64,000 nt of DNA from Plesiomonas sp051652165 (GCF_051652165.1 NZ_JBOFTR010000017.1:86913-150912); one strand, 5' to 3'; positions 28,155-37,679 are shown, counted from the stretch's first letter. Notes: generated by a model not told the origin, from the letters alone. Program-made: numbers and translations.

Positions 28155-28837
28155 TTATTTTTTAATGTTATAGATTAGGTATTCATCGCTATTAATATCT
28201 GACCATAAAAACCCTTGACCATAATAAGCCCCTGACTTTCTGGCCGTTTCACAATCTGTTGTTTTCTCAACCCCTTCAATAATGACAGCGTCAGCAGAGT
28301 GATGACAAATCATTACGATTTTTTTGAGCAACTCTGTATTATCACGGTATATCCAGAACACATCTTTATCAATTTTAATGCCATCCCAATACTTCTGGTT
28401 CATTAACTTAAAATTAATATTATCTCGGCCAAAATCATCTAACCAGATCTGATGCCCATTCTGTTTTATTTTATATATCGCAGATAAGAACTGAGCTTGC
28501 TGTTCAGGAATATGCTCTATCTCAATAGCTAACCGTACCTGTGAGTCCGCTAAAAGCGTTGCTACAAAAATGGGATTAATCAAAGCATCAGCATCAAGAT
28601 TAATATGAAAAACACACGTTGTATTAAAGAGCGAGCTCACTTTTCTTAGCTGCAATAAAAAAATTTCTTTTTTTTTGATAACGAGCAACCCTTAAAGAAA
28701 TCTTCTATTTTAATCGTACTTAGTGATACGGTTAACACCTCTAACGCCTGCACTTGATGGGTATTTAAATCTACAATAGGTTGCAGTCGTAATGTCAGCC
28801 ATATCTGATTGCAAAAGATATTCATATAAAACCACAC
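28155..28837 (-). pseudogene. EAL-domain gene split by a -1 frameshift at an A9 tract
   Basis: Two overlapping frames together encode one EAL domain of about 227 residues (cyclic di-GMP phosphodiesterase family). The first frame (28837 to ~28646) has LQPIVDL and EVL, the variant of EAL. The second (~28688 to 28155) has HINLDAD, IEIEHI, WLDDFG, GIKIDKD, IIEGVE and GQGFL, so the recognisable metal and catalytic residues remain, although loop 6 after DDFG is degenerate. They join at nine T (28668-28676; A9 in the mRNA), where A AAA AAG sits in the correct register for a -1 shift. It may be a pseudogene, a slippage-expressed gene, a phase-variable gene or a sequencing error. The GTG start is uncertain. 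Confidence 0.75.
28668..28676 (-). other. A9 slippery tract in EAL gene
   Basis: In the mRNA the upstream frame reads TCA AAA AAA AAG, containing the dnaX-type heptamer A AAA AAG. An AAGGG element lies about 14 bases upstream, comparable to the internal Shine-Dalgarno stimulator of dnaX. Re-reading one base enters the frame that completes the EAL domain. Confidence 0.6.
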
Positions 28838-29019
28838 TCATATTATTTATATGCACAAATAGTTATAGTTATCGCTTTAGTGCTTAAATATAAGTCGACA
28901 CCCTATTGTAAAATAGCTATCAATACAAAAAATATTGCTACAGGGCAAGTTATGCTGTGGTGAATATAATAAATACTAAGCTAACTTCGGAATGCAAGTC
29001 ACATATTATTTGTGTACTT

Positions 29020-29049
29020 TTTGGCATGTAAAATCATATTTATGCCAAA
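29020..29049. repeat. Inverted repeat TTTGGCAT/ATGCCAAA
   Basis: 8-bp perfect arms with a 14-nt spacer, in the AT-rich region between the EAL gene and the antiporter. Could be an operator or RNA hairpin; unassigned. Confidence 0.4.
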
Positions 29050-29358
29050 TAAAAAACACAACACGTTGATACATATAAAAAAAATAAAAAGTCTGATTAT
29101 TTTTAATCATAATTAAAAAGCACAAATAGCTAAATATTTAGCAGGAAAATAAATAACACAAATAATAGCAATAATCACATTTAACTTATTTTCACTGTAA
29201 TTAACCCTATGATTTATTAATTATATTCAAATTTATGAATTATTTTGAACTTAAGTATGAGGCTATGGCAATAGGTAAAACCTAAACAAGGTGTACTGAC
29301 TGCGGATAACCGATCTGTGATAACCACCTGCGTGAGTATTTTAATCTCATCGTAATCA

Positions 29359-29374
29359 TGTGATACAGATCTCA
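29359..29374 (+). promoter_or_regulatory. CRP-like site
   Basis: TGTGA-TACAGA-TCTCA matches the CRP core TGTGA-N6-TCACA at nine of ten conserved positions. It is about 780 bases upstream of the antiporter start, so its target is uncertain. Confidence 0.4.
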
Positions 29375-30157
29375 GTATTTTGAGTATGATTCACACTCTT
29401 CGTTGCCTGTCATGTCTATCAGCGAATAACCGCAATAAAAAACACAATAAGTTCATTAAATCTCATGAATAAGCTGTAAAATTATCTTTACGGTCAAAAC
29501 GATAGCCAGCAAAAGGGGAATCATAAATTGAGATCGACATCACAACGATACAAAGTGTTGCATTTATCGCTATGATATTAATTACAATTTAATGACATTT
29601 TAAGTCTATTTCTTAGAAGAAAAACCGTACTGAAAAAACATAATGCATTACGATCATGTGAAAAATGTAACACTTAAAAATAAATATCATCATATTCAAA
29701 AATCACCACACTTAAAATCACACTCTCCCTCTATAAAAAACACAAGTAAATACACTTTATATACCATTAAATGAATAAAAAATAATTACTTTCTATTAGA
29801 CGTAACATGCCACAAATAAAAAGAAAGAAACCATATTGAAACAAACTGTTCACCTCTATTTTTTCTATGCTGGCTTTGACATTTTCGCTACGGGCAGACA
29901 AAAATAATATCACCCAATGAAAATACAATGGTTAATAATACTCAGCACAATTTTATATTAGCGCGTTATTGATATTTTCACCGTATAACGACATACCCTA
30001 TAACGATATTGTTATAGGTTGATATCGCACAAATAGAATTTATGCTTCTTTTGTCTTTATACGATGAAAATAAACTCACGATATTATTTTTCATCATGAC
30101 AAAAACGTGGATGAAAGTAATAAAAGTTAAGTTTATCGAATTAAAGAGATAAATTTT

Positions 30158-31525
30158 ATGGCATCTACCGATGATAATAAAATGGGCCTGATTGGCCTTA
30201 CCGTATTAGTTACTGTGAATATGATGGGTTCAGGTATTATTATGCTACCTGCTAACCTTGCAGGCACTGGAGGCATTACGATGCTTTCGTGGCTAGTAAC
30301 AACCCTTGGTGCACTGTGTATTGCGTATACTTATGCAAAATGTGGTATGTTCTGCCACCGTGATGGGGGTATGTCAGCCTACTCACAAGAGGCTCATGGT
30401 AAATCGTCATTTTTTATGGCTTCCTACACTTACTATATCTGTTTAGTGATCAGTGCCGTTGCCATTGCAGTTTCCGCCGTAGGCTATATGAAACCATTTT
30501 TCCCGTGGCTGGCTGAATCAGGCGTACACAGCTTTTGGGGCGTGGTCGCGGTATTAATTTTGACTATGGTGGCGAACTTTTGGGGGCCTAAATATACTGG
30601 CCGCATCTCAAGTGTTACTGTCTGGGGGATTATTATTCCGGTTGTTGGGTTATCAATTATTGGTTGGTTCTGGTTTAAACCAGAACTGTTTGCTGCAGCA
30701 TGGAACCCGCATGGCGTAACCACAATTAACGGTATCTCTTCAGGTATTGCACTTACCCTATGGGCATTTTTAGGTATTGAAACGGCAGGAGCAAACTCTG
30801 GGGCAGTACGCAACCCTGAGAAAACGGTGCCATTAGCCGTCATGCTCGCGACTGTATTTGTAGCCATTGTCTATATTGCCTCAACCTCAGTGATTCAAGG
30901 CATCGTTCCGAATGCGGCATTAGCTAAATCTAGCGCACCTTTTGGGCTGGTATTTAGCATGATGTTTACCCCCTTCGTGGGGCAAATTATCTGTGCACTG
31001 GCGATTATTGCGTGTATTGGTTCGCTATTAGCATGGCAATTTACGAATGCGCAAGTCTCATGGGCAGCAGCACAAATGCACCTATTCCCACGGGTTTTTG
31101 CAAAAATGAACAAGTTTAATGCCCCCATTGCAGGCATGCTAATTATGCTAGCACTTGAACTTCTTTTAGCCACAATGAGTATTTCGCCTAATACTGTGCA
31201 GCAATTTAATACTCTGTTGAACCTATCAGTCTTTATTAACATGGTGCCGTATGTTCTATCGCAAACGGGTTTGTTTGTTATGTTGCGTAAGAATCATGTT
31301 TCTGGCCACCAATGGAAAATTGGGGCAGTAGTAGGGGCATTTGCCGCAATCTATAGCATTTATGGTGTATATGCTTGTGGCCAAGTAGCGGTGTTTTATG
31401 GCTCAATTCTGACACTCTTTGGTTATATCTTCTACGGTTTCATCGCCGCGAACGATGTTCCTGCAAGCTATAATATTGCTGAAGAAAAAATGGAGCACGG
31501 TTACATTACCTATCCATTTAAATAG
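30158..31525 (+). CDS. PotE-like amino acid/polyamine antiporter
   Basis: A 455-residue inner-membrane APC-superfamily transporter with about twelve helices. The N-terminus (NMMGSGIIMLPANLA) and the region SSVTVWGIIIPVVGLSIIGWFWF match PotE, the putrescine/ornithine exchanger, better than CadB or AdiC by eye. The helix 6 motif LWAFLGIETAGANSGAVRNPEKTVPLA is present. Such antiporters import an amino acid and export its decarboxylated amine for acid resistance. No decarboxylase gene lies in the window, so the substrate is unsettled. AAGAGA precedes the ATG; a strong terminator follows. Confidence 0.85.
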   Translation: MASTDDNKMGLIGLTVLVTVNMMGSGIIMLPANLAGTGGITMLSWLVTTLGALCIAYTYAKCGMFCHRDGGMSAYSQEAHGKSSFFMASYTYYICLVISAVAIAVSAVGYMKPFFPWLAESGVHSFWGVVAVLILTMVANFWGPKYTGRISSVTVWGIIIPVVGLSIIGWFWFKPELFAAAWNPHGVTTINGISSGIALTLWAFLGIETAGANSGAVRNPEKTVPLAVMLATVFVAIVYIASTSVIQGIVPNAALAKSSAPFGLVFSMMFTPFVGQIICALAIIACIGSLLAWQFTNAQVSWAAAQMHLFPRVFAKMNKFNAPIAGMLIMLALELLLATMSISPNTVQQFNTLLNLSVFINMVPYVLSQTGLFVMLRKNHVSGHQWKIGAVVGAFAAIYSIYGVYACGQVAVFYGSILTLFGYIFYGFIAANDVPASYNIAEEKMEHGYITYPFK

Positions 31526-31759
31526 CAATTGGCACTATCTTACCGTTATTTAAATGCTAACTGTGGTAATGAAATAGCAATAAACGCGATAAACAAATAA
31601 CCATAACCATGCAATAAATGGCAATAATCATGCAGAGAGAGGCTTTAATAATATCGCTTCTTTAATATACAGAAAATTGATTTTTTGATGTTGTTTATGT
31701 GCGATTTACATTTTGTAACATCAAGTATTGTGTAACACCATTATCTGTAGCCAACTATT

Positions 31760-31788
31760 AGGCAGCATTTCATTTGCTGCCTTTTTTT
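31760..31788 (+). terminator. Terminator downstream of the antiporter gene
   Basis: An 8-bp stem AGGCAGCA / TGCTGCCT followed by seven T. Confidence 0.88.
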
Positions 31789-31817
31789 ATTTTTATTGTA
31801 GGGATATCAGATACAAA

Positions 31818-31845
31818 AAAAGCGCAATCTCTTAATTGCGCTTTT
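31818..31845. terminator. Bidirectional terminator, aqpZ side
   Basis: An 11-bp stem AAAAGCGCAAT / ATTGCGCTTTT with a 6-nt loop; the minus-strand tail is T-rich, fitting the aqpZ transcript that ends at 31884. Confidence 0.85.
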
Positions 31846-31883
31846 AGATTATGTTTAATTATCAAAAATCAGTATTCAAATTA

Positions 31884-32582
31884 TTATACTGCTTTCTCAC
31901 TGAGAATCGTACGGTAAATTAAGCCACCGACAATACCACCAAGTGCTGGAATTAAACAGAATAACCACAACTGATCAATTGCCCATGTTCCTTGGAACAG
32001 TGCAACACCAATACTACGTGCTGGGTTTACAGAGGTATTGGTTACTGGAATGCTGATTAAATGAATCAGGGTCAGGGTTAAACCAATGGCCAGCGGTGCA
32101 AAGCCTGCTGGAGCACGTTTATCTGTAACACCATGAATAACAAGAACAAAAAATGCAGACAACACAAATTCAGTAATAATAGCTGCGTGCATTGAATAGC
32201 CCGCAGGTGAGTGTTCACCATAGCCATTTGACGCAAAGCCGCTGGCCGTTGCATCAAAACCTGCTTTACCACTTGCAATAGAATAAAGCACTGCAGCGGC
32301 TGCAATACCACCCAGAACTTGGGCAATAATATAAGGAATCACATTTTTTGCTGGGAAACGACCACCCGCACACAGACCTAATGTAATCGCCGGATTAAAA
32401 TGTGCACCAGAAATATGGCCAACAGCATACGCCATGGTGACAACCGTTAAACCAAATGCTAATGCCACACCTAAAAAGCCAATACCTAATTCAGGATATC
32501 CTGCAGAAATAACCGCACTCCCGCAACCGCCGAGCACTAGCCAGAATGTTCCGAAGAACTCAGCACTTAATGGTTTAAACAT
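31884..32582 (-). CDS. aqpZ: Aquaporin Z
   Basis: Inner-membrane water channel of the MIP family, 232 residues (E. coli AqpZ 231), six membrane helices. Both NPA half-helix motifs are present: HFNPAITLG near residue 61 and SVNPARSIG near 184. The selectivity-filter Arg follows the second NPA and the filter His sits in TLIHLISIP. The N-terminus FKPLSAEFFGTFWLVLGGCGSAV is typical of AqpZ rather than GlpF. AAGGAA precedes the ATG. Monocistronic. Confidence 0.95.
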   Translation of the reverse strand: MFKPLSAEFFGTFWLVLGGCGSAVISAGYPELGIGFLGVALAFGLTVVTMAYAVGHISGAHFNPAITLGLCAGGRFPAKNVIPYIIAQVLGGIAAAAVLYSIASGKAGFDATASGFASNGYGEHSPAGYSMHAAIITEFVLSAFFVLVIHGVTDKRAPAGFAPLAIGLTLTLIHLISIPVTNTSVNPARSIGVALFQGTWAIDQLWLFCLIPALGGIVGGLIYRTILSEKAV

Positions 32583-32984
32583 ATTATGTTTCCTTCACTT
32601 TATTTAAGGTGGCGATTCTAACGCTCTATTTTAGGGATAAACAAGCTCTTTTTTATTCCTAAAATAATATGGCATAGCAACTCAACATTTAATTACTCGA
32701 TTAAATATCTATTAATAACGTAATACCATTGTACTGTTTCCATTTCATGTCAGTTAATTGAGGAATAGATTACATTTTTAAATATCGCAATAAAACAGTA
32801 CTATTTGTAATAGAACATTAACATCTATCGTTATATCTCATTTTATAAGTCGCTGATTTATAAGTCTCTGATCTTGCATTTATTCTACATATACCTTTAC
32901 TTTACATCTCCATTACACCAACCGATACGATGGCGCGCTGTACTAGACATCGTGTTACCTCACTCTGCATGTTAATCTACACAA
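32583..32984. other. Intergenic region aqpZ to TPP riboswitch
   Basis: About 400 AT-rich bases between divergent transcripts; promoters of aqpZ and thiD are expected. I cannot place boxes confidently. Confidence 0.4.
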
Positions 32985-33082
32985 AGTGAGTCGGGGGGCA
33001 GTTGTGCTGAGATCACAGTAATACGTTGCGTGAAACCCGTTGAACCTGATCCAGTTAGCACTGGCGTAGGGAACTGACTAGC
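32985..33082 (+). ncRNA. TPP riboswitch (THI element)
   Basis: The conserved THI-box segments occur in order: GGGG before a short stem, GTGCTGAGAT near 33004-33013, AAACCCGTTGAACCTGATC near 33033-33051, and CTGGCGTAGGGAACTGA near 33061-33077. It binds thiamin pyrophosphate and represses the downstream gene. Downstream, CTGACCCC (about 33090-33097) can pair with the GGGGGGCAG of the aptamer, suggesting a switching helix. It controls thiD. Confidence 0.92.
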
Positions 33083-33171
33083 ATGCTTGCTGACCCCATA
33101 AGTATGGCGGTTATCACCTTTTTGCTATGCTGCTGCCCCTGCGTACATACTTCTTAAATAAGGAATATGAT

Positions 33172-34065
33172 ATGCATTACCCTTTTGAAACGATAACTTC
33201 CCCGCGTATTATCTCAGCGCCCCTCTCTTTATCCCACCACACCACACCGCCTGTACCGTCTGCCCCTATGCCTGTCATACTGACCATTGCCGGATCTGAC
33301 AGTGGTGGTGGTGCTGGCATTCAAGCAGATATAAAAACCATCAGCGCGACAGGAAGCTATGCTTGTTCGGTCATCACAGCGATTACGGCACAAAATACCT
33401 GCGGGGTACAGGGGGTTTTTCCACTTTCAGCACAGATCGTCGAACAACAACTGCACAGCGTATTGAGTGATTTTAAAATACAGGCCGTAAAAATAGGCAT
33501 GTTACACAATGCGGATATTATCCAAACCGTGGCACACATTCTGCGCCAGTATCAGCCCCCCCACATTGTGCTTGACCCGGTTATGATTGCCACCAGTGGC
33601 GATACTCTGCTCAGTCATGATGCGATCAGTATCTTATGCCAAGAGCTGCTACCGCTTGCTACGCTTATTACCCCTAACTTGCCAGAAGCTGCCGTATTAT
33701 TTGATGTGCCAATTCCAACTTATATTGAGGATATCAGCGGACTGTTGCCACAACTGCAACCACAGCTCACCACGACAACACTGTTAAAAGGTGGCCACAT
33801 CGCTAACTCACCATTGAGCACAGATTGGTTATTGATGCCAACGGCCATTCACCGCTTTGACGCTACACGGATTAACACTCACCACACACATGGCACAGGC
33901 TGTACACTGTCAGCGGCGATTGCCTCTTTTTTAGCACATGGCGAACCCTTAGAGCGCGCAGTTTACTTAGCAAAACAGTATCTTACCAACGCGTTGCAAG
34001 CCGCCCATCAATGGCATCTTGGCCACGGGAAAGGGCCTGTCGATCATCTGTTTGCCCTGCGCTAA
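33172..34065 (+). CDS. thiD: Hydroxymethylpyrimidine (phosphate) kinase ThiD
   Basis: Phosphorylates HMP and HMP-P to HMP-PP for thiamin synthesis. The kinase core begins at about residue 33 with LTIAGSDSGGGAGIQADIKT, followed by TAQNTCGVQ, KIGML, LDPVMIATSGD, TPNLPEA, LKGGH and the ATP-site HTHGTGCTLSAAIAS. AAGGA seven bases before the ATG at 33172 sets this start, giving 297 residues with an N-terminal extension of about 30 compared with E. coli (266). An internal ATG just before the core is an alternative. It is alone behind the TPP riboswitch, with no other thi gene nearby. Confidence 0.93.
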   Translation: MHYPFETITSPRIISAPLSLSHHTTPPVPSAPMPVILTIAGSDSGGGAGIQADIKTISATGSYACSVITAITAQNTCGVQGVFPLSAQIVEQQLHSVLSDFKIQAVKIGMLHNADIIQTVAHILRQYQPPHIVLDPVMIATSGDTLLSHDAISILCQELLPLATLITPNLPEAAVLFDVPIPTYIEDISGLLPQLQPQLTTTTLLKGGHIANSPLSTDWLLMPTAIHRFDATRINTHHTHGTGCTLSAAIASFLAHGEPLERAVYLAKQYLTNALQAAHQWHLGHGKGPVDHLFALR

Positions 34066-34363
34066 CCTTGACCAACTGAATAGCCCCCTCATTGGCTTAG
34101 TCACACCGTTTACGCGTACGACTTAGCACAGAATGTGAAACGAACACGCGATTTTGCCCTTTTTTTGCGCTACTCTCAGCACACACAGAGCGTGGCAGGC
34201 TGGTTATACTCTCAATAAGCAAGTCACCTATTTTTGCTTGATCTGCCCGCAAGTACGATCATCACGAATTATGATGATAAATCGTCACGATATTTGAGTA
34301 ACTTTACGGCTACCACTAAAATCTCTTGATACGCATTTGGCCTCTGACAACGGATGACAACAC

Positions 34364-35716
34364 ATGACAAAACATTATGACTATCTGGCTATTGGCGGCG
34401 GCAGCGGCGGTATTGCCTCGATTAACCGTGCGGCTATGTACGGTAAAAAGTGTGCCCTGATTGAAGCCAAAGCACTGGGTGGAACCTGTGTTAATGTAGG
34501 CTGTGTGCCGAAAAAAGTGATGTGGCATGGCGCGCAAATTGCGGAAGCCATGAATCTATACGCCGCAGACTATGGTTTTGATGTCGATGTAAAACGCTTT
34601 AATTTCAGCAAACTGCTGGAGAACCGCGAAGCCTACATTGACAGGATTCACCAATCTTACGAGCGTGTTCTCGGCAACAATAAAGTGGATGTCATCAGCG
34701 GATTTGCCCGTTTTATTGATGCGCACACCGTTGAGGTAAACGGCGAGCAAATCACCGCTGACCATATCCTGATTGCAACCGGTGGTTTCCCTACTCGCCC
34801 ACCGATTGAAGGTGCGGAGCACGGTATTGACTCTGACGGCTTCTTCGCACTGACTGAACTGCCAGAACGTGTGGCGGTAGTCGGTGCAGGTTATATCGCC
34901 GTGGAAATCGCCGGCGTAATGCATGCGCTTGGCGTAAAAACAGATCTGCTAGTACGCCAGCACGCCCCACTGCGCAGCTTTGATCCGCTGATTATTGATA
35001 CGCTGCTGGAAGTCATGCAAAACGAAGGCCCGACACTGCACACGCAAGCTGTGCCAAAGCGGGTTGAGAAGCACGCCGACGGCAGCCTGACACTGCATCT
35101 GGAAGATGGCCGCAGCATCACGGTAGATTGCCTGATTTGGGCAATTGGCCGTAAACCTGCTACCCACAGCATCAACCTTGATGCCACTGGCGTAGAACTC
35201 GATGATCGCGGCTACATCCGCGTAGATATGTACCAGAACACCAATGTTCCTGGTATTTATGCCGTAGGTGATAATACTGGCCGTATTGAGCTCACGCCGG
35301 TTGCAGTGGCTGCGGGTCGCCGTTTGTCAGAGCGCCTGTTCAACAACAAGCCGAATGAGCACCTGAACTACGATAACGTGCCGACCGTGGTCTTTAGTCA
35401 TCCACCGATTGGTACTGTCGGTCTGACTGAGCCACAAGCCATCGAGCAGTATGGTGAGGCCAATGTGAAGGTCTACACCTCATCGTTTACCGCCATGTAC
35501 ACCGCCGTAACCTCACACCGCCAGCCGTGCCGAATGAAGCTGGTCTGTGTTGGCGCAGAACAGAAAGTGGTGGGTATTCACGGTATTGGCTTTGGTATGG
35601 ATGAGATGCTGCAAGGCTTCGCCGTTGCGCTGAAAATGGGCGCAACCAAGCGTGATTTTGACAACACCGTAGCTATTCACCCAACTGCGTCTGAAGAGTT
35701 TGTGACCATGCGCTAA
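34364..35716 (+). CDS. gor: Glutathione-disulfide reductase
   Basis: FAD/NADPH enzyme that reduces oxidised glutathione in the cytoplasm. 450 residues, the E. coli length. FAD-binding GGGSGGIASINRAA (about 11-24), the redox-active pair in GGTCVNVGCVPKK (about 39-51), NADPH-binding VGAGYIAVEIAGV near 175, second FAD motif YAVGDNTG near 300, and the C-terminal HPTASEEFVTMR carrying the active-site His. Monocistronic, with a 6-bp tandem repeat and then a terminator after the stop. Confidence 0.98.
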   Translation: MTKHYDYLAIGGGSGGIASINRAAMYGKKCALIEAKALGGTCVNVGCVPKKVMWHGAQIAEAMNLYAADYGFDVDVKRFNFSKLLENREAYIDRIHQSYERVLGNNKVDVISGFARFIDAHTVEVNGEQITADHILIATGGFPTRPPIEGAEHGIDSDGFFALTELPERVAVVGAGYIAVEIAGVMHALGVKTDLLVRQHAPLRSFDPLIIDTLLEVMQNEGPTLHTQAVPKRVEKHADGSLTLHLEDGRSITVDCLIWAIGRKPATHSINLDATGVELDDRGYIRVDMYQNTNVPGIYAVGDNTGRIELTPVAVAAGRRLSERLFNNKPNEHLNYDNVPTVVFSHPPIGTVGLTEPQAIEQYGEANVKVYTSSFTAMYTAVTSHRQPCRMKLVCVGAEQKVVGIHGIGFGMDEMLQGFAVALKMGATKRDFDNTVAIHPTASEEFVTMR

Positions 35717-35723
35717 CGCGCTG

Positions 35724-35753
35724 GTGCGAGTGCGAGTGCGAGTGCGAGTGCGG
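35724..35753 (+). repeat. Hexanucleotide tandem repeat after gor
   Basis: Four perfect copies of GTGCGA followed by GTGCGG, starting eight bases past the gor stop codon. Copy number could vary between strains. Confidence 0.9.
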
Positions 35754-35811
35754 GTATTGGTACAAACACGCGCACTGACACTGCGATTTTATCGCAACAA
35801 TTTACGTTAAA

Positions 35812-35846
35812 AGCCGCCCTTGTAAAAACAAGGGTGGCTCTTTTTT
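35812..35846 (+). terminator. Terminator of gor
   Basis: A 12-bp stem with one mismatch AGCCGCCCTTGT / ACAAGGGTGGCT, loop AAAA, then six T. Confidence 0.9.
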
Positions 35847-35906
35847 ATGCCTTAATACAGGAATAGGCTACAGAATAATCGGTTAATCAATTCACTTACC
35901 CATCAA

Positions 35907-37154
35907 TCAACAGGCCGGTGCAAAACGCTGTTCTGTGACCCGCACCACTTCGGTGATCACGCGGCTGGCCGCGTGTAGTGAGTCAACCGGCAGATACTCA
36001 TAAATTGAGTGGAAATTGTGCGCACCAGTAAAAATATTCGGACACGGCAGACCATTTTGTGACAGCACAGCGCCATCATAACCGCCGCGCATCGGCGTGA
36101 CTTGCGGTTCAATGCCCTGATTACGATAGGCTTGCTCAACAATCTCAATCGGGAACGCAGCCTCACCCTGTAACCTGTTGAAAACATTGGCGTAGCGGTC
36201 AGATAATTTACACTCAACTGCCCCCTCGCCCCACAATGCGCTACAGCTTTGACTTAAGGTATTTAAGAAGGCCATCCGCTTGGCATAACCCTCTGCGGTA
36301 AAATCACGCACATCCATCTTCAGCACGGTTTTAGCACTGTTACCCTGCAGGGTTTTCACCCAGTAGTAACCTTCACGCCCTTCGGTATACTCTGGCGCTT
36401 CACCGGCTGGCAGCAGTGCAATAAATTTGTGCGCCATCAGCAATGAGTTCTTGAGTTTTCCTTTGGCTGACATCGGATGGGCTGATTGTCCGGTAAAGAT
36501 AATTTCAGCATCACCGGCATTCCAGTTCTCATACACCAGCTCGCCAATACCGCAGCAATCAAGGGTATAGGCAAAGTCAGCACCAAATTCGGCAACATCA
36601 AAGGCCTTTGCCCCACGCAGCCCTTGCTCTTCATCCGGCACAAAACCCACTTTCACAGGCCCATGTTTGATCTGTGGGTTGGCCTGTAAAAATTGTAGCA
36701 TATCCATGATGGCGGCCAGTGCCGCTTTATCATCGGCCCCAAGTAAACTTGTACCGTCAGTCACGATAATATCCTGCCCGACATAGCGTGCCAGTTCAGG
36801 GAATTGCGCCTGCCGTAAATGGATATCGAGCTTGGCATTTAAGCAGATATCACCGCCGATATAGTGCACTCTCTGCGCATGAGTATCGGTATTGAGTTCG
36901 GCACTGGTGTCTAGATGACCAAAAAAGGCGACCGTCGGTACAGGGTATGCAACGTTGGCTGGCAGGGTGGCCGTGACAATAGCACTGTCACGCACGTTCA
37001 CATCAACCAGCCCCAACGCTGTCAATTCAGCACCGAGCTTATCGGCCAACACTTTTTGGTTGGGTGATGAGGGCATAATACCTGCCGCCCCTTTTTCACG
37101 ATCAGTGGTGGTGTTTATCTGGGTATAAGCAATAAAGCGATCAACGATATTCAT
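35907..37154 (-). CDS. pepT: Peptidase T (aminotripeptidase)
   Basis: M20-family dinuclear zinc peptidase that removes the N-terminal residue of tripeptides. About 415 residues (E. coli 408). Zinc ligands and catalytic residues are visible: GHLDTS, LLGADDKAALA, PDEEQGL, LDCCGIGELVYENWN and the C-terminal GAHNFHSIYE. The usual GGG after the Asp is CCG here. It is more diverged from E. coli PepT than its neighbours are from theirs. The ATG at 37154 has GGAT at six bases; an ATG two codons upstream (37160) is an alternative. Confidence 0.92.
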   Translation of the reverse strand: MNIVDRFIAYTQINTTTDREKGAAGIMPSSPNQKVLADKLGAELTALGLVDVNVRDSAIVTATLPANVAYPVPTVAFFGHLDTSAELNTDTHAQRVHYIGGDICLNAKLDIHLRQAQFPELARYVGQDIIVTDGTSLLGADDKAALAAIMDMLQFLQANPQIKHGPVKVGFVPDEEQGLRGAKAFDVAEFGADFAYTLDCCGIGELVYENWNAGDAEIIFTGQSAHPMSAKGKLKNSLLMAHKFIALLPAGEAPEYTEGREGYYWVKTLQGNSAKTVLKMDVRDFTAEGYAKRMAFLNTLSQSCSALWGEGAVECKLSDRYANVFNRLQGEAAFPIEIVEQAYRNQGIEPQVTPMRGGYDGAVLSQNGLPCPNIFTGAHNFHSIYEYLPVDSLHAASRVITEVVRVTEQRFAPAC

Positions 37155-37679
37155 AAGCATCCATCAATTTCAGAAAAAACCGCATGCTATTTTTAGCCAG
37201 TCATCTGCAATATTCCGGTGTTTAATTAGGCAGTTCTGGCAGAAAATATCAGGAAATGGCCCCTAGCATGCGCATAAACGCGGCAATTTTCAGTAAAGCA
37301 GGACCGAATTTGTGAACTGAAGATGTGATGTGACAAGAATGCGATCAGTTTGCTGCTAAGCTGTACGGCAGAGCGCGCCGAGCACATTCATATCCGTGCA
37401 TAATACCTGTATATGCAGTGCCTTATATCGCGTACCTCCGCGCTAGGATCTAGCAAGGTTTGCATTTCGTACAACAAACCCCATACCATTTGCCATCATC
37501 ACTATCCATAATAGTATTCTCATCCATAATCATGTTCTGTATTCAACACTCTACAGAGATAGCATGCTGAATACCCAACGGCTGTTTTCTGCCCAGCCGT
37601 ATTTTCGTGATAGACAGGATTTTTGTAGTAATAGTATTCCCGTAATAATTGTAATGATTGATAAGGCGACGAGAGCAAC
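37155..37679. other. Intergenic region pepT to HvfC-like gene
   Basis: About 520 bases between divergent genes. GGTTTG / CAAACC (37457-37480) forms a short inverted repeat. No gene or clear promoter pair recognised. Confidence 0.4.

Larger units (their letters stand above)
28838..30157. other. 1.3-kb AT-rich intergenic region upstream of the antiporter gene
   Basis: No convincing gene on either strand. Visible elements are a perfect 8-bp inverted repeat TTTGGCAT / ATGCCAAA (29020-29049) and a CRP-like site near 29359. A 23-codon frame near 29837 is not supported. The length is unusual for this otherwise compact window. Confidence 0.5.

Noticed and set aside
29837..29935. Short frames upstream of the PotE-like gene, considered as a SpeFL-type leader peptide
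   Set aside because: No match to the SpeFL arrest sequence and no ribosome site; about 220 bases of further AT-rich DNA separate it from the gene.
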